Positions 1-9,027 of a stretch of DNA of 59,217 bases are shown piece after piece (the stretch's first letter is position 1; every line of letters begins with the position of its first letter). Location: assembly GCF_009932355.1 (NCBI RefSeq), contig NZ_LEKU01000015.1, forward strand, positions 1-59,217, written 5' to 3'. Made by a program: the position numbers and the translations under genes. A model generated the notes under the pieces. The model was not told where the DNA came from and made no database searches. It was given only the letters and a program-made list of their open reading frames with translations. This DNA is from Riemerella anatipestifer_E. Lineage in GTDB: Bacteria; Bacteroidota; Bacteroidia; Flavobacteriales; Weeksellaceae.

Positions 1-1
1 T

Positions 2-169
2 TTCTCTCAACTTTGCGACCAATTTATGATTAAAAGAAACTATGCTAAAACTTTTGAAGGCTTTAAAACAAGGATAATCAGTAAAATAACCGCCGCAACG
101 GTTATTCAATATATCAATAAATTTATCTTCCAAAGAAAATTAAATCATCTAAAAATCAGTATTATTTAA
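2..169 (+). mobile_element. IS982-family transposase, C-terminal part (cut by window edge)
   Basis: An open frame from the window edge to a TAA at 167-169 encodes 55 residues. It contains FSQLCDQFMIKRNYAKTFEG and ends in NHLKISII. This combination (a Q-C-D-Q segment, then the NYAKTFEGFKTRI block, a TxIQY segment and a hydrophobic tail) is typical of the C-terminus of IS982-family DDE transposases, which are common in Riemerella and other Bacteroidetes. Only the 3' end of the element is in view, so its integrity cannot be judged. Its stop codon overlaps the stop of the convergent gene at 162-1064 by a few bases. The bases at about 168-183 may be the outer inverted repeat of the element, but the other end is outside the window. 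Confidence 0.75.
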
Positions 170-1064
170 AATGCACAACGAGTCTTTCTATAGTAATATT
201 TGATCTTAAAGCAGTTGTAAACTCACTTCCTTCTATACTAGAAATATTACTGGTTGTAAGATTATCTGCTGTAATTAATCTAAAGCTATTTCCTAAATAA
301 CTTTTTTTATTTGTACTTGTGGTATTATTTCTTTCTGCATGCTCATTTTGAAGTAAATATAAATTTGAAGCATATCTATAGGCGCCTGTAGGAGAGCCAT
401 TTGTAGAACCTATATGTGATACGGTTGGTAAAACCTTAGAATCAACTATCGTCAAATGTGGTATTTCATTCGTAGGTATCCCCATTCCTCCACTTGTCCA
501 TATATCATCAGTTGTATTACCTCCACCTAAATTCGTTAAAAACATACCTGTATTTGTCTTATAGGCTACAGTATCCCCATTAGCATCAGCTGGTTTTAGA
601 TAAGTTTCCGTAACTCCATTATTATCTCTCTGAGCCCAAAGTTGGTCGTTAGCTTGGGAGTCACTTAGCCTCACCCATTTTCCTTCAGAAACTGTTTGGT
701 TGGTAGCTCCATTAGGATTAGAGAAATAGTAGAATCCTGGGGTTACATCTACTACTTTACCTTGGGTATTAGCGTCCGAACCTGTTTTCCCTGTAGCGGT
801 GTTATAAACCACTACACCATCAAATCCCGATAATGTTACCTCATCGGTAACCACCTTTAAATCAAACTTAAACTGTGTTAAATCGGTTTTAGGAAAACCT
901 AACAACTTTCCTTTAGAAACATCTGCTTGACCTTGAAAATTACTTGCATCAAGAAAGTAATTGGTATCAAATAAGCTTTTAGAAATTTCTCCATTGGATA
1001 GTACTTGGGCTTGAGCTATTGTACAAGTTCCTAATGCTAATGCCAGTATTGTTATTTTTTTCAT
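162..1064 (-). CDS. secreted protein, second gene of a repeated surface-protein pair (300 aa)
   Basis: This is a predicted exported protein: residues 1-20 form a signal peptide (MKKITILALALG, ending AQAQ). The first 150 residues match the paralogues at 21466-23376 and 34390-35451 on the opposite-facing loci: a FLDAS segment, FPKTDLTQFKF, FDGVVVYNTATGKT, GFYYFSNPNG and a WVRLSDSQANDQLWAQRDNN block. The C-terminal half is unlike either relative. Function is unknown; the pattern suggests a cell-surface or fibre-like protein with an exchangeable C-terminal module. It lies 29 nt downstream of its partner at 1094-1771 and is probably co-transcribed. Its last residues (RLVVHFK) are encoded where the IS982 element ends, so the native C-terminus may have been replaced by IS sequence. 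Confidence 0.7.
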   Translation of the reverse strand: MKKITILALALGTCTIAQAQVLSNGEISKSLFDTNYFLDASNFQGQADVSKGKLLGFPKTDLTQFKFDLKVVTDEVTLSGFDGVVVYNTATGKTGSDANTQGKVVDVTPGFYYFSNPNGATNQTVSEGKWVRLSDSQANDQLWAQRDNNGVTETYLKPADANGDTVAYKTNTGMFLTNLGGGNTTDDIWTSGGMGIPTNEIPHLTIVDSKVLPTVSHIGSTNGSPTGAYRYASNLYLLQNEHAERNNTTSTNKKSYLGNSFRLITADNLTTSNISSIEGSEFTTALRSNITIERLVVHFK

Positions 1065-1093
1065 TTTGTCTGTTTTTTTATGTTAATAAATGA

Positions 1094-1771
1094 CTAGTTT
1101 CTACCTCCTATAAGATACCATTTAGCTCCATCAGACCAAACCATTTGAGCTGAACTTGCAGTAATAGATGAGGTTTCTGATGGGAAATCCACCCCATTAG
1201 TCCCTGTATAGTTAAGCGTCCCCCCTGTAGAATTTTTAAAGTGAATAATTGCTCCTTTATGTGCACTAGGTGCTGGGAGTTTTAACGCTCCTGCATTAGT
1301 TGTAAACTCATAGAAATCAGCTAAACCTATTTCTTTACCAGAAGAAATTCCTCCTTCTTTTGTCCACTCATAACTTGGAGATACCGTTTGTCCCAATCTT
1401 GCGGTAAACTCTTTAGTTGTAGAAGCCGCTCCTACTTTTACCCACTTAATAGCAGTTTTATCAAAGTAGTAAAACCCTTTACCATTGTAATTAGATGTAG
1501 TACCTGTAGCATTAGCTGCCCCAGAACCAATGAATAATAAAGTACCATCTTCTAGCCCTGTACCCATATTTTCGGCTCTGTCTGCACTTACATTTGGGAT
1601 TAAAATCCCCTCTTTGGTATTTCCACTTTTGTTAGCATCAGATATTTGAATCTCTAATGTTGCATTAGGATAAGGAGTATTGATACCCACTTTACCATTG
1701 TATTGTCCGTAAGCTACTAAGCCTAAACCTAAAAAGGCGAATACACTCAATTTTGTCGTTTTTGTTGTCAT
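1094..1771 (-). CDS. secreted protein, first gene of a repeated surface-protein pair (225 aa)
   Basis: The signal peptide (residues 1-22, KTTKLSVFAFLGLGLVAYGQ) is nearly identical in the three paralogues of this window (20773-21429 and 35475-36161). It is followed by a conserved GKVGINTPYPNATLEI segment, EGILIPNVSADRA, a GFYYFDKTAIKWVKVG segment and a C-terminal WYLIGG motif. The GxVGINTxxPxATLEI pattern is frequent at the start of flavobacterial fibre or adhesin-like secreted proteins. No enzymatic motif is visible and no function can be assigned. It is the first gene after the structured RNA at 1888-2277 and is followed at 29 nt by its partner gene. The DNA around the start codon is also conserved between the three loci. 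Confidence 0.7.
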   Translation of the reverse strand: MTTKTTKLSVFAFLGLGLVAYGQYNGKVGINTPYPNATLEIQISDANKSGNTKEGILIPNVSADRAENMGTGLEDGTLLFIGSGAANATGTTSNYNGKGFYYFDKTAIKWVKVGAASTTKEFTARLGQTVSPSYEWTKEGGISSGKEIGLADFYEFTTNAGALKLPAPSAHKGAIIHFKNSTGGTLNYTGTNGVDFPSETSSITASSAQMVWSDGAKWYLIGGRN

Positions 1772-1887
1772 AAAATTTAATTTTAAAATTGTTGATATTT
1801 AAAGTTTATAGATATTGGATTTTAGACTTTAGATTTAAGGGTTGAGGTGATACTAGGTTCTAATATCTCACCTCTAAGTTCTAACCT

Positions 1888-2277
1888 AAAAAAACGCCTT
1901 CCCCCTCTAAACACACACAAAACGAGAGGAAAGGCTAATACAGAAAGAGCAAAATACTCCCCCTGAACACTAAAAGCACCTAACAAGAACGACCATATTA
2001 TTAGACAAAACAATGGTGCTTTTAGCATGTATTTATGAAAGCTAAAATTAGAATAGGATAAACGCCAAAAGCCCCCAACAAAAGTTGTTGGAAGAAGTCT
2101 ATTAAGCCCAAATTTAGGACTAATGATTAACGATGAAAATCTATATAAAAAGTAATATAATAGAACGCGTAGGCACGGTACTATTTGTGTGTGTGTACAC
2201 AATTATTTGGAACAACCAAATAATTGAGGTACTTTTTTACACTTAGTTGTATGTTTTTGATATAGTGGGCCATAAAA
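1888..2277 (-). ncRNA. structured leader/small RNA candidate, copy 1
   Basis: Predicted transcript from the promoter at 2284-2315 to the U-tract at 1888-1894. It shares three hairpins with copies at 19736-20106 and 36302-36695. The first has an AAAAGCACC/GGTGCTTTT stem around a highly conserved interior. The second is a smaller CAG...CTG hairpin. The third is a GC-rich hairpin with loop GTTTTGTGTGTGTT followed by a run of T, which looks like an intrinsic terminator. Stem bases vary in compensating ways between copies. A 126-aa frame (1822-2202) also runs through it and is partly preserved in the other copies, so a coding function is not excluded. The RNA is about 390 nt and lies upstream of a surface-protein gene pair. 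Confidence 0.5.
2201..2225. promoter_or_regulatory. 10-bp perfect inverted repeat in leader copy 1
   Basis: AATTATTTGG and CCAAATAATT are separated by 5 nt. The same palindrome, less perfect, occurs at about 19790-19812 and 36618-36642, always next to a CA/TG dinucleotide run. It may be an operator, or an RNA hairpin near the 5' end of the predicted transcript. Confidence 0.5.
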
Positions 2278-2283
2278 CTGGGA

Positions 2284-2315
2284 CAAATGTATAAGCTATT
2301 TTTTAGATATGCAAG
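2284..2315 (-). promoter_or_regulatory. Bacteroidetes-type promoter of leader copy 1
   Basis: On the minus strand: CTTG (2312-2315), a 20-nt spacer, then TACATTTG (2284-2291), matching TAnnTTTG. The other two copies show CTTG-N20-TAAGTTTG and CTTG-N20-TATGTTTG with the same spacing. Confidence 0.65.
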
Positions 2316-2337
2316 TTTTAGGAGCTTGTTTTTTCTT

Positions 2338-3639
2338 TCAGAGGATACCATTATCCAATAATTTTGCTAAAGACAGGGCTAAATTTTTTCTAGAAAAAGC
2401 AGAAATATCTTGTGGAGTTTTAGTAAAATCGGTTTGCTTCCAAAGTTGGTATTGCTGTAATAAATACTGCTTTAGAGAGGCTTTGTCTTGGTAAGAAAAA
2501 TGTTTACCTGTTTGGGTTTCTTCTAATATCTTTTCTACATCAGCTTGGGCAGGTCCAAAGGAAATAATGGTATTTCCAGAAGCAAGATACTCAAATATTT
2601 TACCAGGGATAATCCCTTTAGAAGTCTCTTGTGGGAAGTTGGTTATCAGAAGTAGTGTAGAATGATGCATCTCTTCCACGGCTTTATGGTGTGGGAGGTA
2701 TCCTAAATCGTTAATGTGGTTTTTAAGAGGCGTGTGCTCCCAACTTTCGGATATTTTGGCATCAATTCTACCCACCAGTTTTAGCTCAAAGTCGGCTTTA
2801 AAATCGGTAGATTCATTAAGTAGTTCGTTCAGTGTTTCCCATAGTATTTCAGGATTTCGCAGTTGCTCTAATACCCCAATATAGCTTAATGTAAATTTAG
2901 TTTTAGGCTTTCTTTCGGTGGTATTGAGGGCTTCAGAATCGTAACCATTGGTAATACACACCGCATTTGCTCCTTTTTTTATAAAGTTTTCGGCATCGGT
3001 ATAGCTGGTAGCAAGGGTAATATCTGCATGGTTAAATACCTTCTGCTCCAGTTCTCGATGTTTTCTATCGGCTATTTTAGAGAGTTTAAGGTGTTTGTAG
3101 TAGGATATTTCTGTCCAAGGGTCACGGAAATCGGCAATCCATTTTAATTTTGGGAACTCTTTCTTGAGTTTAAGCCCAATTAAGTGCAGGGAGTGTGGTG
3201 GTCCTGTGGTTACTAAGGCGTCAAAATGATGTTCCTCCAAATACTTTTTTAGAAACTTCACTGAAGGGTTTACCCAAAATACTCTAGCATCAGGAATGAA
3301 AAAATTTCCTCTTATCCAAATAGAAAGTTTAGATTTCCAACTTTGATTAGTGCCAATATCAAACTGCCCTGTTTTAAATTTTTTGTTGTTTTTGTTGAGT
3401 TTTTCGGCAATTTGGTAAGGCTCCCAGATTTTTGTTTTTATAATATCAATGTCCTTTGGTATTTCCTTTAGCAGGCTGTTGTCTAATAAAGGATAGCTTG
3501 GGTTTTCTGGAACAAATAAGGTAGGTTGCCACCCAAACTCTGGGAGGTATTTGGCAAATTTGAGCCATCGTTGCACACCTGGACCTCCCGCGGGAGGCCA
3601 GTAATAAGAGATGATGAGTGTTTTTTTAGGCTGTGGCAT
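2338..3639 (-). CDS. glycosyltransferase family 4 protein
   Basis: 433 aa. The N-terminus (LIISYYWPPAGGPGVQRW) is the nucleotide-proximal glycine-rich segment of family-4 glycosyltransferases that start with an YYWPPxGGxGVQR signature. The C-terminal half holds a GT-B donor-binding region with KGIIPGKIFEYLASGN (about residues 340-355), where the Glu of the EYLASG motif contacts the sugar nucleotide. The predicted role is transfer of a sugar to an envelope polysaccharide or glycolipid at the cytoplasmic face of the membrane; donor and acceptor cannot be told. The start overlaps the end of the YfhO-family gene by 14 nt, so the two are translationally coupled in an operon reading leftward. The last gene of that operon, it ends about 22 nt before the leader-copy-1 promoter region. 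Confidence 0.85.
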   Translation of the reverse strand: MPQPKKTLIISYYWPPAGGPGVQRWLKFAKYLPEFGWQPTLFVPENPSYPLLDNSLLKEIPKDIDIIKTKIWEPYQIAEKLNKNNKKFKTGQFDIGTNQSWKSKLSIWIRGNFFIPDARVFWVNPSVKFLKKYLEEHHFDALVTTGPPHSLHLIGLKLKKEFPKLKWIADFRDPWTEISYYKHLKLSKIADRKHRELEQKVFNHADITLATSYTDAENFIKKGANAVCITNGYDSEALNTTERKPKTKFTLSYIGVLEQLRNPEILWETLNELLNESTDFKADFELKLVGRIDAKISESWEHTPLKNHINDLGYLPHHKAVEEMHHSTLLLITNFPQETSKGIIPGKIFEYLASGNTIISFGPAQADVEKILEETQTGKHFSYQDKASLKQYLLQQYQLWKQTDFTKTPQDISAFSRKNLALSLAKLLDNGIL

Positions 3640-6151
3640 TCTGCTCTTTGTAGAGTTTTAAAATTCCCAAGATACTTAGTAAGATGAATAGTCCAAAAGC
3701 ACCATAAGACCACAGTTTACCTTTGTGCAGAACTTCAGGGTCAAAAACCATTTTGATGGTATGATGTCCCGCAGGAACATAAACGGCTCTAAGAAGGTAG
3801 TTCGCCTTTATATAAGGAACTTCCTGATTGTCCACAAACATTTTCCAACCTTTTGGGTAGTAAATTTCGGAGATTACCGCAAGTTGAGGTGTTTTAGACT
3901 GGCTCTTAAGCTGTATTTCGTTTGGCTGATATTGGATAAGCTGGATATAGGCGGTACTATCAGGCTGAATGTTTTTGCCATTAAAGTAGCTTTTGTCTTC
4001 GGTGCTTACCACGGCTGTTCTTTTGTTGTCTATTGTGCCGATAGCTTTAATTTCCTCGTTAGGCGTATTAGCCCATAAAATATCAGAAACAAACCAAGCG
4101 TTGCCATTAGCATCAGGGTTAGGATAGGCTTGTGGATTGTCTGCACTACCTACCACAAAATACTTAGCATTAAGCATATTCAGTATTTTTGGTAATGCTA
4201 CGGTGTCTTGTTTGCTAAAATATTCGTTGATTAAATCATCATATCTTCTCAGTTTAGCGGCACTATAACCTCCAATAGAGGCTTTGAAATAAGAAGTATT
4301 AGTTTCGCCAAAAGTTCCTAAAGTATTATTGAAAATTCGGTAATGACTTTTATCTTTTTCGGCTAAAGTTTCTAAAGTTTTATTGATGTTCACTTGAGAA
4401 AGAAGTCCTTGTATGTAAGGATTGTCTCCTGCCTTTCCTATAAGATAGTCGTTGTTTTCTGTTTGGAAAGGGTTTTCTGCGAAGGTTTTATCTACAAAAT
4501 TACTGCTGTTAAGATAACGCTGATTTACTGTCCATAAATCAAATAAACTTACCAAACCAATGATAACTAAAGCGATATTTTGAGATAATTTTCCCTTTAA
4601 ACTAAGCCAAAGCACTATCGCCGTAATGCCTACATATAATATTGCTTTTATAGCATCTGCTCGGAAAAACTGCCATCTTTCGTCTTGTAGATAATTGAGT
4701 AGATAGGGTGGGAGATAGGTCTTTTCGGTATCATTGTAAAAGTTTAAAAGAGATTTGCCTCCTACGAGTAAAATCACCGTAAATCCTAACACAGAAGCCG
4801 TAGTATAGATGAGGTACTTTTGTTTTAACTCTTTGGAAAAATTTTGATTTTTAAAAAACTGATACAAACCTAAAATCCCAATGAGCGGAAATAAAAGTTC
4901 TACCACAACTAGGATAGAAGATGGTGCTCTAAATTTGTTGTAGAGCGGAACATATTCTATAAAAAAGTCGGTAAGTGGCATAAAATGATGTCCCCAAGCC
5001 AACATAATCGTGAGGGCGGACGCTCCCAAAATCCAATATTTGTATTTTTTTCTAGCAAACACAAATCCTAACACTGCAAGGAAACAAACCACGGCACCCT
5101 GATAGGCAGGTCCAGAAGTCATAGGCTGGTCTCCCCAATAGGTAGGACTACTAAGCCCTTTAATGATATTATTAACTTCCTCTTGTGAGGTTGCATTTTC
5201 TTGTACAAGTTCTTGGATACGCCCCATCATTCGTTCCGAGTCTTTTTCTTGGCTTCCGCCTCCCATAAGTCTAGGAATAAATAGGTTGAATGTTTCTAGC
5301 TTTCCGTAACTCCACATGGTAATACTTTCTTTATCCATACCAGACTTTTCAGTATTGCCTTTTTCGGTGTTTAGAATTTGCTTTCCTCTTACGGTTTCCT
5401 TAACATATTCGGCATTTGCCATGAGCCTTTGAGCATTCATACCTACCCCTAAAGCAATAGCAAGGGCTAGTACACCAGAAGAAATACCGAAGTGTTTCCA
5501 AGTGGTATTGCCTTTAATGGCTCTAACAAGTTCTGAAATAAACAGAAATCCTAATGCTATAAATAGGTAGTAGGTCATTTGGATATGATTTGCTGCTATC
5601 TGTAACCCCATAAACAAAGCGGTAACAATGAATCCTAAAATGTACTTTTTCCTGATATACACTAATAGAATACCTGCAAGTAGAGGTGCAAAATAGGCTA
5701 CAGTGTGTACCTTACCATTATGCCCAGCAGCGATGATGATGTAAAAATAAGTAGATAGCCCAAAAAACGAAGCTCCAAGTAAAGCGTACTTCCAATTTCT
5801 CACGGTTACCATACCCAGTAGGAAAAATCCTGAAAACAACAAAAACAGATAATTGGCTGGTTTAGGAAGGAAGTTTAAGAGATTATCCACCTGTTTTATA
5901 AGGTCGCCTCTAAACTGTGCACCTGTTTGGTAGGTCGGCATTCCGCCAAACATAGCATCGCTCCAATAGGTTTCAGTACCGTATTTAGCTCTATAATCTA
6001 ATAGCTCTTTTGCACCGCCTTTGTAGTGCACAATATCGGGTTGCATAAGCTGTTTACCAGAGATAATAGGATTGGCATAAAGTACAGCGATTAGCACAAA
6101 AATAACCAAACTGCCAATGATAAAAATGATGTTTTTGTTTTTCAGATTCAT
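3626..6151 (-). CDS. YfhO-family multi-spanning membrane protein
   Basis: 841 aa. The N-terminal 500 residues hold about a dozen predicted membrane helices: residues 8-27, then a series from about 95 on. An early periplasmic loop contains GKQLMQPDIVHYKGGAKELLDYR and SDAMFGGMPTYQTG, the hallmark region of the YfhO family. The C-terminal part is a large soluble domain ending with one more helix (SYGAFGLFILLSILGILKL) and a basic tail. YfhO proteins are GT-C-like membrane enzymes; in Bacillus a YfhO homologue is involved in lipoteichoic acid glycosylation. Coupling to the overlapping family-4 glycosyltransferase suggests a shared role in glycosylating a surface lipid or polymer. Substrate is unknown. 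Confidence 0.85.
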   Translation of the reverse strand: MNLKNKNIIFIIGSLVIFVLIAVLYANPIISGKQLMQPDIVHYKGGAKELLDYRAKYGTETYWSDAMFGGMPTYQTGAQFRGDLIKQVDNLLNFLPKPANYLFLLFSGFFLLGMVTVRNWKYALLGASFFGLSTYFYIIIAAGHNGKVHTVAYFAPLLAGILLVYIRKKYILGFIVTALFMGLQIAANHIQMTYYLFIALGFLFISELVRAIKGNTTWKHFGISSGVLALAIALGVGMNAQRLMANAEYVKETVRGKQILNTEKGNTEKSGMDKESITMWSYGKLETFNLFIPRLMGGGSQEKDSERMMGRIQELVQENATSQEEVNNIIKGLSSPTYWGDQPMTSGPAYQGAVVCFLAVLGFVFARKKYKYWILGASALTIMLAWGHHFMPLTDFFIEYVPLYNKFRAPSSILVVVELLFPLIGILGLYQFFKNQNFSKELKQKYLIYTTASVLGFTVILLVGGKSLLNFYNDTEKTYLPPYLLNYLQDERWQFFRADAIKAILYVGITAIVLWLSLKGKLSQNIALVIIGLVSLFDLWTVNQRYLNSSNFVDKTFAENPFQTENNDYLIGKAGDNPYIQGLLSQVNINKTLETLAEKDKSHYRIFNNTLGTFGETNTSYFKASIGGYSAAKLRRYDDLINEYFSKQDTVALPKILNMLNAKYFVVGSADNPQAYPNPDANGNAWFVSDILWANTPNEEIKAIGTIDNKRTAVVSTEDKSYFNGKNIQPDSTAYIQLIQYQPNEIQLKSQSKTPQLAVISEIYYPKGWKMFVDNQEVPYIKANYLLRAVYVPAGHHTIKMVFDPEVLHKGKLWSYGAFGLFILLSILGILKLYKEQNATA

Positions 6152-6176
6152 ATCACTTCGTGAATTTTGTAGCGTA

Positions 6177-6398
6177 TTATTCCTTTATTTCTTCATAATC
6201 TACGGTTTCGGCCTCCCATTTTATATTGCTCTTTTTGGAAGTGCTTTTTTGCCGAGATTGACTTTGAGATTGTGATTGATTTTGAGCTTTCTGATGAGGA
6301 AAATAATTATAGAATTTGTTAAAGAATAACCGTTTTAGGATATTCCAAACAAAAAATATAACAATAGTAGTCAAAATTATCTTTAAAATATATTGCAT
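6177..6398 (-). CDS. DUF4834-like small membrane protein
   Basis: 73 aa from the ATG at 6398. A longer frame back to a GTG at 6449 adds 17 residues without support. One membrane helix (YILKIILTTIVIFFVWNILK) at the N-terminus is followed by a basic stretch, a Q/S-rich linker and a conserved acidic tail (WEAETVDYEEIKE). This layout is that of the Bacteroidetes DUF4834 family, whose function is unknown. It sits 25 nt upstream of the YfhO-family gene and downstream of a lipoprotein gene, all on the same strand. Confidence 0.7.
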   Translation of the reverse strand: MQYILKIILTTIVIFFVWNILKRLFFNKFYNYFPHQKAQNQSQSQSQSRQKSTSKKSNIKWEAETVDYEEIKE

Positions 6399-6488
6399 AA
6401 TTTGTTGTAAATAATACGGTTTTAAAGAGTTAAAAAAATCAAAATACACCTACACTAAAGTAATAGAATAGGTGTATTTATAATATGA

Positions 6489-7538
6489 TTAAGGATTAAG
6501 CGTAATGCTAGACTGTGTGGTCTGCGTCATCGTTTGGCTTTGTTTACCATCAGATAAACTTTCCTTTTGTGTAGTAGTCATATTTTGTTTAGACGAAAGA
6601 ATCCAACCTGTGTTGGCATCTAAAATAATTTTACCATTCTGAGAACCTTCTACACTAATGCTGTGTGTGATACCTTCTTGCTTTTTAGAGTCAGATTTTT
6701 TTGGAATGCCACCTTTTATGCTTACTTCTGCCTTTCCATCAGCTACTTTTTCTAGTTTATAAGTGGTACTGATTTTTAGCTTTCCGTCAGGTGTTAAATT
6801 ATCGGTTTCTGTCCAAGTTTCGCCTATTTTAACTCCTTTTTTAGGCAGAATGTTAAGGCTTTGAGTAAATTGTTCCTTAAACATTTTCTCATTAAACCCT
6901 TGCTTGAAACCGTCCATAAATTGTTTTCTTTCTTTGGCATCTTTGATAAGACTAGTGATGTTTTGTTCCACCTTTTTATAAACTGCATCAAATCCCGAAA
7001 TAGAAATAACATTCCCCTTTTCGTCCATTTTCATTTGGAGTTTGTTACCAGAAAGAGCTTTGTTTACCGTCCACATACCTTTTAGTTGTTCCTCTTTTGG
7101 TGCAGCTTGTTTGGTATCAATAACTACTGTTTTGCCTTGGGAAGAAGATTTATTAACTTTTCCTACGAGGTTTACGGTAATATCGTAAGTGCCATTAACA
7201 AAATCGTTTACGGTAAACGTAATTTCATCGGTCATTTCTTGTGTACCACTAATGCTTTTCCCAGAAGGGTCTTTTACAGTAGTAACATCTTTTTGAAAGG
7301 AAGTTAAAGGATAAGTTTTACCTTTTTCTAGTTTAAAAGATAAAGAATATATTCCAGCAGAATCAGCGATGGCAGGTTTTGCCTCAGGAATTTTAGCTCC
7401 TTCTTCCTGCGGAGTATCTACTGTAATGGTTTCAGCTTTACCTGTTTCTTTATTGATAACCACTTTGGTTTCTTTGTCTTTTTTACAAGATGTTAATGCG
7501 AATGCAACGATGCTAAGTGCAATTATTTTTTTAATCAT
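6489..7538 (-). CDS. lipoprotein resembling DUF6263
   Basis: 349 aa. The N-terminus is a lipoprotein signal: a short basic start, a hydrophobic core (IIALSIVAFALTSC) and a lipobox Cys at residue 18, followed by charged residues. The rest is a soluble, mainly beta-rich domain (YSLSFKLEKGKTYPL, then FTVNDFVNGTYDITVNLVG, and a C-terminal segment GKIILDANTGWILSSKQNMT) like the DUF6263 proteins of Bacteroidetes. It should sit in the periplasm or on the outer membrane. No catalytic motif is seen. It follows rlmB by 37 nt on the same strand and may belong to the same transcription unit. Confidence 0.65.
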   Translation of the reverse strand: MIKKIIALSIVAFALTSCKKDKETKVVINKETGKAETITVDTPQEEGAKIPEAKPAIADSAGIYSLSFKLEKGKTYPLTSFQKDVTTVKDPSGKSISGTQEMTDEITFTVNDFVNGTYDITVNLVGKVNKSSSQGKTVVIDTKQAAPKEEQLKGMWTVNKALSGNKLQMKMDEKGNVISISGFDAVYKKVEQNITSLIKDAKERKQFMDGFKQGFNEKMFKEQFTQSLNILPKKGVKIGETWTETDNLTPDGKLKISTTYKLEKVADGKAEVSIKGGIPKKSDSKKQEGITHSISVEGSQNGKIILDANTGWILSSKQNMTTTQKESLSDGKQSQTMTQTTQSSITLNP

Positions 7539-7575
7539 TTTAAATATTTCAAATTTTAGTTGTGTTATTTTAATT

Positions 7576-8370
7576 TTAAAGTCCCATTCTCTGTCTTACC
7601 ACTTCGTACAGGATAGCACCACAAGCTACGGACACATTTAGGGATTGCGTTTTACCTTCTATTGGTAGTTTTATTTTTTCGTCAGAATGGTGAAGTACTT
7701 CTTTAGAGATGCCTTTTTCCTCGTTCCCCATTACTAGGGCAAAAGGAATTCTAAAATCCACATCATAGATTAGTTGTTCCGCTTTTTCGGTTGCAGAAAA
7801 TACAGAAACCCCCGACTGTTGAAGGAAATCTACGGTGTGAGCTAGATTTTTTTCTTTACATATTTTAACATTGTATAGGGCTCCAGCAGAAGTTTTAATA
7901 GCATCTGAGTTGATGGGAGCAGCACCTTTCTCTGGAATGATGATGGCATCTACGCCTACACATTCTGCGGTTCTACAAATGGCTCCGAAGTTTCTAACAT
8001 CAGTTAGTCTGTCCAAAATGACTAAGAAAGGTGTTTTACCTTGTTCAAATATTTCAGGGAGTACCGCTTCTATACTATGGAAAGGAATATCTGAAATAAA
8101 AGCCACCACGCCTTGATGATTTTTTCTCGTAAAACGGTTGAGCTTTTCTATGGGTACATAGTTAGGACGGATTTTATGCTTTGCTAAAAGTGCTTTAAGT
8201 TCGGCATAAATGCTCCCTTGTAACCCATTTTGTAAGAATACTTTATCTATGGTTTTACCTGCTTCTATGGCTTCTATTACAGGTCTTAAACCGAAGATGA
8301 AATCTTCTTTTTTATCGTTATTTTTTTGGTGCGATGTATAATCTTGCTTCATTTTCTGTTGTTTAGTCAA
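7576..8370 (-). CDS. rlmB: 23S rRNA (guanosine-2'-O-)-methyltransferase RlmB-like
   Basis: 264 aa SpoU/TrmH-family methyltransferase. The N-terminal substrate-binding domain includes FIFGLRPVIEAIEAGKTIDK. The knotted C-terminal domain holds the three SPOUT motifs: DRLTDVRNFGAICRTAE (about residues 130-146), ALVMGNEEKGISKEVL, and LPIEGKTQSLNVSVACGAIL at the end. RlmB methylates G2251 (E. coli numbering) of 23S rRNA. The chosen start overlaps the DinB-like gene by 8 nt; MKQDYTSH, six residues further in (start 8352), is an equally good start and would avoid the overlap. Nearby genes give no further functional hint. Confidence 0.9.
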   Translation of the reverse strand: MTKQQKMKQDYTSHQKNNDKKEDFIFGLRPVIEAIEAGKTIDKVFLQNGLQGSIYAELKALLAKHKIRPNYVPIEKLNRFTRKNHQGVVAFISDIPFHSIEAVLPEIFEQGKTPFLVILDRLTDVRNFGAICRTAECVGVDAIIIPEKGAAPINSDAIKTSAGALYNVKICKEKNLAHTVDFLQQSGVSVFSATEKAEQLIYDVDFRIPFALVMGNEEKGISKEVLHHSDEKIKLPIEGKTQSLNVSVACGAILYEVVRQRMGL

Positions 8371-8827
8371 TCATCAATGCTCTTCTCTGTGCTAATATAT
8401 AGCCGTAGTGCAAGCTTTCGTGTAAGTTGTTGAATATAATGGCTTCTTTGATACTTTTAATATCTATCCCAAAACTGGTGGAATATGGCGAGTAGTCCAA
8501 AAATAGACCATCATCATAGTCTTTCATTAAAACTCTAGAAGTCTCGGATAGTAGAAATCCTAAATCCTCTACTTCAGAATCCTTTACATCTAAGTTTGGG
8601 AGTGTGCCTTTTTTGTATCGTTCTATCCAGTAAGAGTCTATCCGAAAAGGGTTGCCACTAAGATAGTAGTGCAACAACTGTTGAGTGGCTACACAATGAG
8701 CAATGTTCCAATAGATGTTATTATTAAATCCATCAGGAATTATGAGCAATTGCTCCAAAGGAGAGCTTTGCAGTACTTCTAATAGATTTTTTCTGACAGC
8801 TTTATGGTTAGAAAAATGATAGTTCAT
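8363..8827 (-). CDS. DinB-family protein
   Basis: 154 aa, all alpha. It contains the DinB/YfiT four-helix-bundle pattern with metal-binding histidines at IAHCVATQQLLHYYLSG and LHESLHYGYILAQRRAL. These proteins bind a divalent metal, and some are thiol-dependent S-transferases. The physiological substrate here cannot be inferred. A TATTTTTG promoter element lies on the minus strand at 8858-8865, about 30 nt upstream, which makes this the first gene of the leftward unit containing rlmB. Confidence 0.75.
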   Translation of the reverse strand: MNYHFSNHKAVRKNLLEVLQSSPLEQLLIIPDGFNNNIYWNIAHCVATQQLLHYYLSGNPFRIDSYWIERYKKGTLPNLDVKDSEVEDLGFLLSETSRVLMKDYDDGLFLDYSPYSTSFGIDIKSIKEAIIFNNLHESLHYGYILAQRRALMID

Positions 8828-8857
8828 TTAAACTTTATTAAAAATGTATTTAATCCT

Positions 8858-8865
8858 CAAAAATA
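8858..8865 (-). promoter_or_regulatory. -7 element upstream of the DinB-like gene
   Basis: TATTTTTG on the minus strand fits TAnnTTTG and lies about 30 nt before the start at 8827. No clear -33 TTTG is visible. The rest of the 8828-9042 intergenic stretch is AT-rich without other recognised features. Confidence 0.4.
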
Positions 8866-9027
8866 GTTTAATTAGTTGAAAATGCCAAAGTTTTATTATA
8901 AATTAACTATTTTCTAGGGAGAGCTTGGTTAAGTACGATGAATAAAGGATTTAATTTAACAAACTTTAACACAAATTTAGCTTAATTTATTTTGAAAATA
9001 TTCTCGAATTATTGCACTTTTACCAAA

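Noticed and set aside
1822..2202. 126-codon frame within leader copy 1 (and 134 codons at 19811-20215, 71 at 36212-36427) as a conserved protein
   Set aside because: Not called as genes: the frame is cut in copy 3, its N-terminal half is not conserved, it crosses a terminator hairpin, and the stems show compensating changes. Kept as an alternative reading in the ncRNA entries.
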